A DNA stretch of 64,000 nucleotides, taken from contig DAHVFH010000228.1 of NCBI GenBank assembly GCA_027317105.1, positions 13,049 to 77,048 on the forward strand, given 5' to 3'. A program made the translations under genes and the position numbers. Positions 1 through 8,131 of this stretch are shown here, piece by piece (position 1 is the first letter of the stretch; each line of letters starts with the position of its first letter). The notes under the pieces were generated by a model, which searched no databases, was not told the DNA's origin, and worked only from the letters and a program-made list of their open reading frames with translations. Source of the stretch: Cytophagales bacterium. GTDB taxonomy: Bacteria > Bacteroidota > Bacteroidia > Cytophagales > Cyclobacteriaceae.

Positions 1-1
1 C

Positions 2-364
2 GTTGGTGCTGTGGTGGTTTGTCAAAATAAAATCATTTCCCGTGCCCACAATCAAACGGAGCAGCTTACAGATGCTACCGCCCATGCTGAAATGTTGGCC
101 ATCACGGCAGCGGCCCACGGACTTGGCTCAAAATATTTGAGCGAATGCACGCTTTATGTTACTCTGGAACCTTGCCCAATGTGCGCGGGAGCACTGCATT
201 GGGTACAGCTTCAAAAATTAGTATATGGAGCGGATGATGTACAGCGAGGATTTTCACTGGTGAAATCTCCTTTGCTGCATCCCAAAACCGAAATTGTAAA
301 AGGCATAAAAAAAGATCCTTCCAAAGAATTGATTGATTCATTCTTCAGAAGGATCCGTGAATAG
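2..364 (+). CDS. tadA: tRNA-specific adenosine deaminase TadA-like (5' truncated by window edge)
   Basis: This is the C-terminal two thirds of a nucleoside deaminase of the TadA/CDA family, which converts adenosine 34 to inosine in tRNA. The visible frame opens with VGAVVV, the typical strand before the active site, so the true start lies left of the window. The zinc site is clear: HAEM carries the His ligand and catalytic Glu, and PCPMCAGA carries the two Cys ligands. The PCxxCAxA form and the FFRRIRE tail fit TadA better than cytidine or guanine deaminases. A guanine deaminase remains possible because the N-terminus is missing. Confidence 0.85.
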   Translation, partial: VGAVVVCQNKIISRAHNQTEQLTDATAHAEMLAITAAAHGLGSKYLSECTLYVTLEPCPMCAGALHWVQLQKLVYGADDVQRGFSLVKSPLLHPKTEIVKGIKKDPSKELIDSFFRRIRE

Positions 365-374
365 AAATTGACGC

Positions 375-626
375 CTACGCTGCTTTTTCCTTTTCTTTCT
401 CTTTCTTCTTTTTAGCCTCTTTCTTCAAACTGTCTTCTACCCTTTTCCCGCTTTTATGCTCGCCTAAGATAATTACATCTTTGGTGGTTTGATATTGGCG
501 TGATGCCTGCATCATTGCTTCATAGCTATCGCGGATGAGGATGAGGCCAGATTTGGCGCCTTTGTTGCGCACTTCAATGTACCAGCCGTCTTTCTTTTTT
601 TTCGGTAAAATCGGAGGTCTTCCCAT
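375..626 (-). CDS. small basic conserved hypothetical protein
   Basis: An 83-residue protein beginning MGRPPILPKKKKDGWYIE and ending in a Lys/Glu-rich tail. The reading frame extends 24 codons further upstream, but the ATG at 626 is preferred because a TAnnTTTG promoter-like box lies between the two possible starts, so the upstream codons would mostly be untranscribed leader. The middle part (WYIEVRNKGAKSGLILIRDSY) looks like a small beta-rich fold and the tail is strongly charged, suggesting nucleic-acid or ribosome association, but this is inference. I do not recognise a named family. It converges with tadA, with ten bases between the stops. Confidence 0.6.
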   Translation of the reverse strand: MGRPPILPKKKKDGWYIEVRNKGAKSGLILIRDSYEAMMQASRQYQTTKDVIILGEHKSGKRVEDSLKKEAKKKKEKEKEKAA

Positions 627-675
627 AATTATTTGATTTTTAGTGGCTTCAAAGCCTGTTTTTCTTAACCAACCG

Positions 676-683
676 CAAAGATA
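676..683 (-). promoter_or_regulatory. Bacteroidota-type -7 box (TATCTTTG)
   Basis: On the minus strand the sequence TATCTTTG matches the TAnnTTTG consensus of the Bacteroidota housekeeping sigma factor and lies about 50 bases upstream of the small basic gene starting at 626. No good -33 TTTG is seen at the expected distance. Confidence 0.4.
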
Positions 684-792
684 CAATTTTTGTTCCACTT
701 TTGCACATGTCAGACCCCCGCATTTGCTGCTGAGGGCTGGTGCATCTTTTAATAGTTGGCTTATCTTTAAGTGAAGTTACGCACGGTGTATG

Positions 793-816
793 CTTAGTGC
801 CTTGGTGTCTTTGGGG
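793..816. repeat. short degenerate octamer repeat in a gene-free gap
   Basis: Three consecutive 8-base units CTTAGTGC, CTTGGTGT and CTTTGGGG. The surrounding gap (627-978) has no other convincing gene. A short open stretch just after it encodes KEIIKYVHQLLS followed by a stop and may be a protein tail remnant, but it is too short to assign. Confidence 0.4.
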
Positions 817-978
817 CTCACTTTTGGCACTTTTAAATTACAACGAAGAAGCGAAAGAGATTATTAAATACGTACATCAGTTGCTAAGCTAAAAGTAAAA
901 AATTTGATCAACGGTTGGCAACTGCTCTTTAAAAAAAGTACCTTTCACAATTGTAATTCAATTCAAAATATAAAACCT

Positions 979-1887
979 ATGTACCAATCGAGAAGAAACT
1001 TCATAAAATCCGGGCTGGCGTTGGCAGGCGCTTCCCTGGCAAGCCATCAATTATTTTCGTTCGCCAAAGGCGAAGGACAACTTGGCATCCAACTTTATAC
1101 GGTGCGCGAGGCCATGGGCAAAGATGTATTGGGATCCCTCAAGAAAATCTCTTCGATGGGCTACAAAAATGTGGAACATGCCAATTATAAGGAAAGGAAA
1201 TTCTATGGTTTTGCTCCGGCAGAATTCAAAAAAATATTAGCAGATATGGGGATGAAAATGCCAAGCGGCCATACCGTGCTGGCCAAAAACCATTGGGATG
1301 ATTCCAAAAAGGATTTTACCGATGCATGGAAATATACGGTGGATGACGCAGCAATCGCGGGGCAACACTATGTTGTCAGTCCATGGTTAGATGAAAGCAT
1401 TTACCAAACGGAAGACAGCCTTTTGCATTTTATGGACGTATTTAACAAGTCCGGAGAACTCTGCGCAAAGTCTGGGATGAAGTTCGGTTACCATAACCAT
1501 CACTTTGAATTTGCTAAAAAAGTGAATGGCAAAATCCTCTACGATTTAATCCTGGATAATACCGATCCGAAGTTGGTGGTACAACAATTGGATACCGGAA
1601 ACCTTTTTAATGCCGGTGTTAAAGCGATTGACATCGTTAAAAAATTCCCGGGAAGATTTGAGATGATGCACGTAAAAGATGAAGTGGCGTCCTCAAAGCC
1701 TGGCGAGGAAGAGAAATATGAAAGTGCCGTGTTGGGCAAAGGCATTGCGCAAGTGAAAGAAGTAATCGATCTTGGAAAAAAGGCAGGAACAAAACAATTT
1801 ATTGTGGAACAAGAAGCGTATCAAGGAAAAGATCCATTTGATTGTGCGAAGGAAGATTTTGATGTTATGAAAAAGTGGGGGTATTAA
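979..1887 (+). CDS. secreted xylose isomerase-like TIM-barrel protein
   Basis: A 302-residue protein of the AP-endonuclease-2/xylose-isomerase-like TIM-barrel superfamily (sugar phosphate isomerase/epimerase group). The N-terminus MYQSRRNFIKSGLALAGA is a twin-arginine style signal, so the ATG at 979 is chosen over an upstream in-frame codon that would bury it. Typical barrel features are GIQLYTVRE near the start, FGYHNHHFEF in the middle, QLDTGNLFNAG, and MMHVKDE plus FIVEQEAY near the end, which supply the metal-binding His, Asp and Glu residues. Family members act on sugars or keto-sugars in the periplasm; the exact substrate is not determinable. It stands alone, followed by a heptamer-repeat gap. 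Confidence 0.8.
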   Translation: MYQSRRNFIKSGLALAGASLASHQLFSFAKGEGQLGIQLYTVREAMGKDVLGSLKKISSMGYKNVEHANYKERKFYGFAPAEFKKILADMGMKMPSGHTVLAKNHWDDSKKDFTDAWKYTVDDAAIAGQHYVVSPWLDESIYQTEDSLLHFMDVFNKSGELCAKSGMKFGYHNHHFEFAKKVNGKILYDLILDNTDPKLVVQQLDTGNLFNAGVKAIDIVKKFPGRFEMMHVKDEVASSKPGEEEKYESAVLGKGIAQVKEVIDLGKKAGTKQFIVEQEAYQGKDPFDCAKEDFDVMKKWGY

Positions 1888-1899
1888 TTAGAAAAAGAA

Positions 1900-2000
1900 G
1901 GCAGTAAGCAGGCGACAGTAGGCAATACAAAATCAAACATTTAAAGCTATAGTCTAAATCTGCAATCTTGAATCTGTAATTTTAAATTTTGAATCTGTAA
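1900..2000. repeat. degenerate 7-bp tandem arrays (two families) between two genes
   Basis: Two arrays with a strict 7-base period fill most of the gap. The first (1900-1927) has units GGCAGTA, AGCAGGC, GACAGTA, GGCAATA. The second (1959-2000) has six units such as TCTGCAA, TCTTGAA, TCTGTAA, TTTTAAA, TTTTGAA, TCTGTAA. The second runs to within three bases of the apparent TTG start of the permease. Confidence 0.75.
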
Positions 2001-2003
2001 ATT

Positions 2004-3416
2004 TTGAATTCTAATCCTCAAGGACAACTGGTTCGTTCACTCGGCCTGTTGTCCGTTTTTTTTCTGGTCATTAGTTCAGTAATCGGCTCGGGAGTTTATA
2101 AAAAGGTAGCCCCAATGTCGGAAGTGCTGCAGTCGCCTGGGCTGGTGTTGCTGGCGTGGGTACTGGCGGGTGTGCTTACTTTGTTTGGCACACTTAGCAA
2201 CGCGGAGGTTGCCAGTATGCTAGCCGATTCGGGTGGTGAGTTTGTTTACTACAAAAAAATCTACAACCGCTTTTTTGCTTTTCTTTTTGGCTGGACTAAT
2301 TTCACGGCCATCCGTTCCGCTTCGATTGCTTCAATCGCTTATGTGTTTTCACAATCTTTTAACTCTTTGGTGGCTTTGCCCACCTTATCGCAAGACTGGG
2401 AGGCGACTACGGTATTTGGTTTCTTAACACCCTTCAACAACCTTGGCGTAAAGCTTCTTACTATCGCATTGATTTCAGGCCTTACGTATCTCAACTATGT
2501 GGGATTAAAATTGGGCGAGAACTTCAGTAAACTCATTCTCTATTTTGTGATCTCGAGCATCTTCCTCATCATCGTGCTTGGCTTGACTTTTGGCGGAGGC
2601 AGTTGGACAAATATTCAAACGGATGGTTCAGCCTACATCGCGCATTCCTGGACCGACTCTATTTTCATTAAAAGTATTTTTGCTGCGTTACTTTCTGCTT
2701 TTTGGGCGTACGAAGGTTGGAGCACAATTGGCTACCTCGGAGGTGAAATAAAAAACGCACAACGCAACTTGCCCCTCGGTTTGGTGCTGGGCATGCTCGC
2801 CATCATGACTATTTATTTAGCCACAAACTTTACTTACTTATATGTGTTGCCTATCGATCAATTATTGAGTGTTCAAAATTCCGAAAATACCATTGCAGCC
2901 GTAGTAGTGGTCGAACATATTTTAGGGAGTTGGGGGGGATTGGCTATTTCAATGCTTATTCTGATCACCACCCTAGGCTGCACAAACACTACTATTTTAG
3001 CCTCTCCCCGTTTGTACTTTGCCATGGCACGTGAAGGTCTTTTTTTTAAAAGTGCAGAGAACGTTCATCCTCAACATCACACACCCACGAATGCTCTTGT
3101 TTATCAGGCGATTTGGGCGAGTGTTCTGGTGATCAGTGGCAGCTTCGACCAGCTCACCGACATGCTGATTTTTGCTTCGTTTATTTTTTATGGTTCCACT
3201 ACGTTGGGTGTTTTTATTCTTCGCAAAACCATGCCGGAAGCGCCCCGGCCTTACAAAGCGTGGGGTTACCCGGTTGTGCCTGCCATTTTTATTTTATTTT
3301 GTATAGCGCTTCTCTTCATCACCTTCGCCAGCAAACCACGCGAGGCCATGATGGGTTTGGTGCTGATGTTTTCCGGAGTTCCTTTTTATTTTTATTGGAG
3401 GAAAGTTAATCGTTGA
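2004..3416 (+). CDS. APC family amino acid permease
   Basis: A 470-residue polytopic membrane protein of the amino acid-polyamine-organocation superfamily, with about twelve hydrophobic segments. TM1 carries the unwound glycine motif VIGSGVYKK that binds the amino-acid substrate; the segment LGGEIKNAQRNLPLG is the conserved loop seen in LAT/SLC7-like members, and ASPRLYFAMAREG is the helix 8 region. The likely start is the TTG at 2004. An in-frame stop lies two codons upstream and the first ATG falls after TM1, so it cannot be the start. The TTG sits at the edge of a heptamer-repeat array, and the start is therefore uncertain by a few codons. Substrate unknown. Confidence 0.85.
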   Translation: MNSNPQGQLVRSLGLLSVFFLVISSVIGSGVYKKVAPMSEVLQSPGLVLLAWVLAGVLTLFGTLSNAEVASMLADSGGEFVYYKKIYNRFFAFLFGWTNFTAIRSASIASIAYVFSQSFNSLVALPTLSQDWEATTVFGFLTPFNNLGVKLLTIALISGLTYLNYVGLKLGENFSKLILYFVISSIFLIIVLGLTFGGGSWTNIQTDGSAYIAHSWTDSIFIKSIFAALLSAFWAYEGWSTIGYLGGEIKNAQRNLPLGLVLGMLAIMTIYLATNFTYLYVLPIDQLLSVQNSENTIAAVVVVEHILGSWGGLAISMLILITTLGCTNTTILASPRLYFAMAREGLFFKSAENVHPQHHTPTNALVYQAIWASVLVISGSFDQLTDMLIFASFIFYGSTTLGVFILRKTMPEAPRPYKAWGYPVVPAIFILFCIALLFITFASKPREAMMGLVLMFSGVPFYFYWRKVNR

Positions 3417-3420
3417 GCGT

Positions 3421-3448
3421 GATTGGTTAATTGTTGGTGGTTAGGTCG
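3421..3448. repeat. short 7-bp tandem array after the permease stop
   Basis: Three to four degenerate heptamers (GATTGGT, TAATTGT, TGGTGGT, TAGGTCG) begin four bases after the permease stop codon. Columns 4, 6 and 7 are constant in the first three units. Confidence 0.45.
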
Positions 3449-3546
3449 CAGCATTAAAAAATCAACTCTGGTTTCAAATCCTCTTTCCTACATAGTGGAA
3501 GAAAGACCTCAAAAACCTATATTTGACCTAAGCAGAAATAAACAGA

Positions 3547-3639
3547 ATGAACGGGGAATCATTGAATATCAAAGGCGACAATCTCAACAAATTAAAGGCT
3601 GTATTGCCTGAAGTATTTAGTGAAAATCAGCTCGATTGA
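3547..3639 (+). pseudogene. N-terminal remnant of a type III restriction-modification methyltransferase (Mod)
   Basis: A 30-codon open frame starting MNGESLNIKGDNLNKLKAVL and continuing to a stop after SENQLD. This wording matches the characteristic N-terminus of type III Mod subunits and related site-specific adenine methyltransferases, which begin MNGESL and go on with a KLKELFPEVF-like stretch. The rest of the gene (several hundred residues) is missing; a shifted frame keeps a few further family-like residues before dinD starts. It marks a former restriction-modification locus. The assignment rests on a short match. Confidence 0.5.
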
Positions 3640-3693
3640 GAAAACATTGTTTGTAGATGAAAGATGAGGAATTGACTTTAAAGCGATTTGAAT

Positions 3694-4406
3694 ATGAAGA
3701 AGGAACAAATCGATAAACTTTTTTCACAATTTGAGCATGCGTGCTATGATTTCAAAGGAATAGAGTGTTGGAGTGCGCGGGAGCTACAGGAAATTTTTAA
3801 TTATACGGAATGGAGGAATTTTTTGAAGGTAATCGAGAAGGCAAAAGCGGCTTGCCAAAATGCAGGCCTCATAGAATCTGATCATTTTGTTGAGGTCAAC
3901 AGAATGATCGATTTGGCTAAAGGGGCCCAGCGAGAAGTCGAAGATCTTGGCCTTACTCGTTACGCTTGTTATCTCATGGCCCAAAACGGAGATTCGAATA
4001 AGCCCGAAATTGCATTTGCTCAAACTTATTTTGCGGTACAAACGAGAAAGCAAGAAATTATTGAGCAGCGCTTGCTGGATTTGGCACGCGTAACGGCACG
4101 TGAAAAACTATCCAAATCTGAAAAGAAGTTGTCCGGGATCATCTACCAGCGAGGCGTTGATGAAAAGGATTTTGCCATCATTCGAAGCAAAGGAGACCAG
4201 GCATTGTTTGGAGGTTTAATACAGGTGATATGAAAAGAAAGATGCTTGTGCCCGACTCTCGTCCACTAGCAGATTTTCTGGCTACACTTACTTTGAAAGC
4301 AAAAGATTTTGCAACTGAACTAACGAGCCACAATTTGACGGAGAAAGATCTGAAGGGAAGAGAAAAGATTTCGAGGGAGCATGAAGCAAAGAAGAAAGGT
4401 AAATAG
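3694..4406 (+). pseudogene. dinD: DNA damage-inducible protein D (DinD), single frameshift
   Basis: The first frame encodes a DinD/KilA-N-like antirepressor protein: CWSARELQEIFNYTEWRNFL is the conserved N-terminal motif, followed by YACYLMAQNGDSNKPEIAFA and GIIYQRGVDEKDFAIIRSKG. After ALFGG (near 4214) the frame ends in a stop, while another frame continues with the expected C-terminal part: GFNTGDMKRKMLVPDSRPLA, then FLATLTLKAKDFATELTSHN. One extra T in the TTT run after GGAGG would restore a 237-residue protein, slightly shorter than known DinD proteins. The ATG at 3694 is used; an upstream TTG is possible. Known DinD proteins are SOS-linked. It lies between a methyltransferase remnant and a conflict-type helicase. 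Confidence 0.8.
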
Positions 4407-4412
4407 GCATCC

Positions 4413-4946
4413 ATGGGAGAAGAAATTAAAAAATCAAAACCAGTGGGGCTGAAAAATTACCTTTCAATATTTACCAAAGAGCAGTTGATTGGTCAGATTA
4501 TAGAGTTGAGCAAGAAATATAAAGAGGTAAAATCGTATTACGATTTCTCTCTTAATCCCGACAACTCAAAGAAAGCAGAAGAGGTTAAGAATGCTGTGCT
4601 TCATTGCTTTTACCCAACACGAGGGTACAAACTTCGGCTTAAAGATGCGCGAAAGGCCATCACCGATTTTAAGAAACTTTCACCTGATGGGGAATCGCTT
4701 ATTGATGCGATGATTTATTATGTGGAATGTGGTGTGCGATTTACAAATGATTTTGGGGATATTGATGAACCCTTTTATAACAGCGTTGCAGGAATGTTCC
4801 GTGATGCTGGTCACTTATGCCAGTCTATTGGTTTGCAAAATAATTTTAAAGCAAGGGCAAATAAGATAGTCGATGATACTTCTGATATTGGCTGGGGTTT
4901 CCATGATGAGCTAGGCGATATTTTTTATAACCATTTCTTAAAATAG
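4413..4946 (+). CDS. DUF6155 family protein
   Basis: A 177-residue soluble protein that reads like the DUF6155 family: LKNYLSIFTKEQLIGQIIEL at the start, a YYDFSLNPDN segment, RLKDARKAITDFKKLSP in the middle, and YVECGVRFTNDFGDIDEPFY followed by IGWGFHDELGDIFY at the end. The fold is predicted to be all alpha and no catalytic residues are obvious. The family function is unknown. It starts six bases after the end of the restored dinD frame, which suggests cotranscription with it inside this accessory island. Confidence 0.75.
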   Translation: MGEEIKKSKPVGLKNYLSIFTKEQLIGQIIELSKKYKEVKSYYDFSLNPDNSKKAEEVKNAVLHCFYPTRGYKLRLKDARKAITDFKKLSPDGESLIDAMIYYVECGVRFTNDFGDIDEPFYNSVAGMFRDAGHLCQSIGLQNNFKARANKIVDDTSDIGWGFHDELGDIFYNHFLK

Positions 4947-5083
4947 GCTCTTCGATTGGCAATAGTTGCAGAATGAAACTGTATTTCGATAGCAATCAAG
5001 AATCTCAGTTAGGGAGTGCTTTGGTTCACCGAAACTGCATCGGTGTCGCGTTAAAATGGCTCAATAAGAAATGAAAACTGATC

Positions 5084-8065
5084 ATGCCAACACCTACATT
5101 ATTAGACGAACAGGCTATACTTTTCAAATCCGTTTTTAAAGGACGAGAGGATGTCTTTGCCATTCGTTGGGAAAAGGGAAGCAAAAGCGGATATATTCCT
5201 GCCCACTCTTTCGACCCCTGTTTTTATCGGGCACATAAAGCAAAAGGTGGAACATTTCAGAACTACAAAGACAAAACCTATTTAGCCTTTACCGATGACC
5301 AGATTGAAAAACACCTGAAGGGAGATCAACTCATTGGTATTTATCCTTTACTTACTGATAATACCTCCTGGTTTATTGCCGCTGATTTTGATGGAGAAAA
5401 ATGGGATGAGGAATGTCGGGCTTTTATAAATGCGTGCCTGGAGAAAGGAATTACTACTTACCTTGAGCGGTCACGATCTGGCAAAGGCGGTCACGTATGG
5501 ATATTCTTTGAGCAGCCCTATCAGGCACTGAGGAGCAGAAAAATATTCATCTCTATTCTTGAGAAAATTAGAATTTTCTCACCATTCGATAAGGGATCGT
5601 TTGATAGATTATTTCCCAATCAGGATTTTCATTCAGGAAAAGGATTGGGCAACCTGATTGCCCTACCGTTATATAAGCCTACTTGGGAACAAGGTAACAG
5701 TTGTTTCATCAATCCTGATACGTTAGAACCTATACAAGACCAATGGAACTTATTAAAAAATGTCATTCGCATACCCAAATCGAAATTGGATGATTTATAT
5801 GCCGGAATAGCCGAAACAAATACTGTTCAAAATCCTATCGGCAAACTACAAATCAATTTATCTAATTCGATTCGTATTAATCGTAATGGCCTGACTTGGA
5901 AATTGACCAATTTTTTAAAAGAGGAATTGAACTTTACAAATGCAGAGTTTTTTATTAAGCAGAAGTCAGGAAGAAATACCTATGACACCAAAAGGTATTT
6001 CAGGTTTATTGAAGATAAAGAAGAGGAATTAATAATTCCAAGGGGTTTTGCCGGGAAACTATTACGGTATTGCAAAGAGGAAAATCTTGATTATGAATTT
6101 ATTGATAACCGCAGGAGGGTTGATCCAACAGCATTTTCATTCCACGCCCAATTGAAACCGTATCAGATATCCATAATCAATGCTGTATCAAGAAAAGACA
6201 TTGGAGTTATTGTTGCTCCCCCTGGCTCAGGTAAAACAGTTATCGCCCTTAAAATAATTGCAGACAAACAACAACCGACATTGATAATTGTCCACCGGAA
6301 ACAACTGGCTGAACAGTGGTTGGAAAGAATAGAGACTTTTTTGGGAATACCTAAACATGAAATTGGTAAAATCGGACAAGGAAAGAATAAGCCTGGTAAG
6401 CAGATAACCGTTGCCACTATACAAAGCCTTACGAAAGAATTACAGAAGCCTGAATACAATGAACTGGTAAATTCATTCGGAACCATAATTCTTGACGAAT
6501 GCCATCACATTCCAGCTGAAACTTTCAGGATAACTTTATCAAAATTTAACTCCTACTATCTGTATGGATTAACAGCAACGCCATTCAGAAAATATAATGA
6601 TGATAAAATTATTTTCATTCACCTGGGTGAGATTATTTCAGAAATTAAAACGGCTGATGTCCCCAATCTGCGACAACCAAAAGTGATTATTCGAAACACG
6701 GAACTTGATGTACCCTTTAACTCAAAAACTGACAGGTTTGAAACCTTATCGAAAATCATTGCCCACGATTCATCAAGGAACAAGTTAGTGTTGAAGGATA
6801 TAAAGAAAGAACTTGATTCTGGAAATAAAGTAATAATTATAACAGAACGGAAGGAGCATATTGATACACTTAACCAATACCTGAAACAGTTCTATGAAAC
6901 GATAACCTTAAGTGGGGATGATTCTGAAAGCAGCAGAAAATTAAAATGGAAGACAGTTAAAGAAGGTAGCTATCAGGCACTCATTACTACCGGACAGTTC
7001 TTTGGAGAAGGAACAGACATACAAGATGTCCATTGTCTTTTTTTGGTATATCCTTTCTCTTTCGAAGGAAAGTTGGTTCAATATATTGGACGAGTGCAAC
7101 GATCAGAAATTGCACCGGCAATTTATGACTACAGGGACATAAAGATTGATTACCTGAACAAGTTGTTTTTAAAGAGAAACACGTATTACAGAAAGATTGA
7201 ACGACTCCCAACTTTGTTTGACGATCCCGTAGAGGCAGAATCGGTTAAACCAGCCGATGTTATCAAAATAGACCGACAAATAAGAATACCCATTGAAAAA
7301 CTGGAGTTTCAATATGGAAGTGTCACATTCAAATCTAGAATAGAGCAGATGCAGACGGACATTGATTTTGATATTGAAAATCTTGATATGAGGCAAGAGT
7401 TTGAAGTCCTAAAGCCATACTTTGCTAAAGCACTCAAATCTAAAAATATCAAGATTAATATTTATGCCGAATTTGAGAATGGGAAGATCGTATCGCAGCT
7501 TGCTACATCTACAGATGTTTCGAAAATATCAAGAGAGATTATTGAAGGAGTTAAATTCAAATTTATTACTAAGCACTTTCTTGAGAAGCAGAAACATCAA
7601 GACTCAACCGAGTTAATCGACCTAAATCAATTGCAGGTTGATAGGCAAGGTTTGTACAATTCCGGAGAAGATCTGTTGAGTGACATACTTAACAACAATT
7701 ACAGACATAAGAAGCAACTTATATATTTGGCAGCTAAACATGAAAAAACAATCTTAGAATTAAGATTTGTATTAAGCCCTTTTTCTTTTGTGTTTCTACT
7801 CAAAGGCAAAGAATATTATCATATCGTATTGGAGACGCTTGACACCGAGGAAGCAACCTATATCTGGTATTTTGACGCTGACAAAAGAAAATTACCTACA
7901 ATACTAAAGCTAATAGACGAAGATTTGAATACGATTAGAAACAAAGGCCGACAATCATTTATTGAAAACGCTCCTGATAATTTTAACCGGGTGCATCATG
8001 ACTATTCAGATGATAGAAAGGGATTCATCGTTTGGAAAGATTTATTAGAGGAGAAATTGGTATGA
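5084..8065 (+). CDS. archaeo-eukaryotic primase / SF2 helicase fusion (TOTE conflict-system-like)
   Basis: A 993-residue multidomain protein. Residues about 10-200 form an archaeo-eukaryotic primase-like domain: the N-terminal FKGREDVFAIRWE stretch, catalytic acidic motif AADFDG near 101-103 and SGKGGHVWIFF near 132. Residues about 355-665 are a superfamily 2 helicase with Walker A APPGSGKT (378-386), Walker B/DEAH-type DECHH (471), motif III GLTATPF (495) and motif VI region QYIGRVQR (656-663). The last 330 residues are not recognised. Primase-helicase fusions of this architecture are described in TOTE conflict systems, thought to target invading nucleic acid. It has no obvious partner nuclease here. 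It sits beside dinD and a restriction-methylase remnant, which supports a defence role by inference. Confidence 0.75.
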   Translation: MPTPTLLDEQAILFKSVFKGREDVFAIRWEKGSKSGYIPAHSFDPCFYRAHKAKGGTFQNYKDKTYLAFTDDQIEKHLKGDQLIGIYPLLTDNTSWFIAADFDGEKWDEECRAFINACLEKGITTYLERSRSGKGGHVWIFFEQPYQALRSRKIFISILEKIRIFSPFDKGSFDRLFPNQDFHSGKGLGNLIALPLYKPTWEQGNSCFINPDTLEPIQDQWNLLKNVIRIPKSKLDDLYAGIAETNTVQNPIGKLQINLSNSIRINRNGLTWKLTNFLKEELNFTNAEFFIKQKSGRNTYDTKRYFRFIEDKEEELIIPRGFAGKLLRYCKEENLDYEFIDNRRRVDPTAFSFHAQLKPYQISIINAVSRKDIGVIVAPPGSGKTVIALKIIADKQQPTLIIVHRKQLAEQWLERIETFLGIPKHEIGKIGQGKNKPGKQITVATIQSLTKELQKPEYNELVNSFGTIILDECHHIPAETFRITLSKFNSYYLYGLTATPFRKYNDDKIIFIHLGEIISEIKTADVPNLRQPKVIIRNTELDVPFNSKTDRFETLSKIIAHDSSRNKLVLKDIKKELDSGNKVIIITERKEHIDTLNQYLKQFYETITLSGDDSESSRKLKWKTVKEGSYQALITTGQFFGEGTDIQDVHCLFLVYPFSFEGKLVQYIGRVQRSEIAPAIYDYRDIKIDYLNKLFLKRNTYYRKIERLPTLFDDPVEAESVKPADVIKIDRQIRIPIEKLEFQYGSVTFKSRIEQMQTDIDFDIENLDMRQEFEVLKPYFAKALKSKNIKINIYAEFENGKIVSQLATSTDVSKISREIIEGVKFKFITKHFLEKQKHQDSTELIDLNQLQVDRQGLYNSGEDLLSDILNNNYRHKKQLIYLAAKHEKTILELRFVLSPFSFVFLLKGKEYYHIVLETLDTEEATYIWYFDADKRKLPTILKLIDEDLNTIRNKGRQSFIENAPDNFNRVHHDYSDDRKGFIVWKDLLEEKLV

Positions 8066-8095
8066 AGGCAAGGTTTCTTAAATTATTGTTCGCTC

Positions 8096-8130
8096 GATTA
8101 ACTATTAACTGATAACTAATAACTACTCCC
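8096..8130. repeat. 7-bp tandem array ending one base before a start codon
   Basis: Four clear units GATTAAC, TATTAAC, TGATAAC, TAATAAC plus a decayed fifth (TACTCCC). The array ends at 8130 and the permease ATG is at 8132, so it occupies the position where a ribosome binding site would be expected. Confidence 0.75.
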
Positions 8131-8131
8131 A

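Noticed and set aside
3423..3611. 62-codon plus-strand frame after the permease
   Set aside because: Its composition is not protein-like; it overlaps a heptamer repeat and the methyltransferase relic in another frame.
4973..5074. 33-codon open frame between the DUF6155 gene and the helicase
   Set aside because: It starts MKLYFDSNQESQLGS and has no recognisable family, no clear ribosome binding site and no homology I can name. Too short to call a gene.
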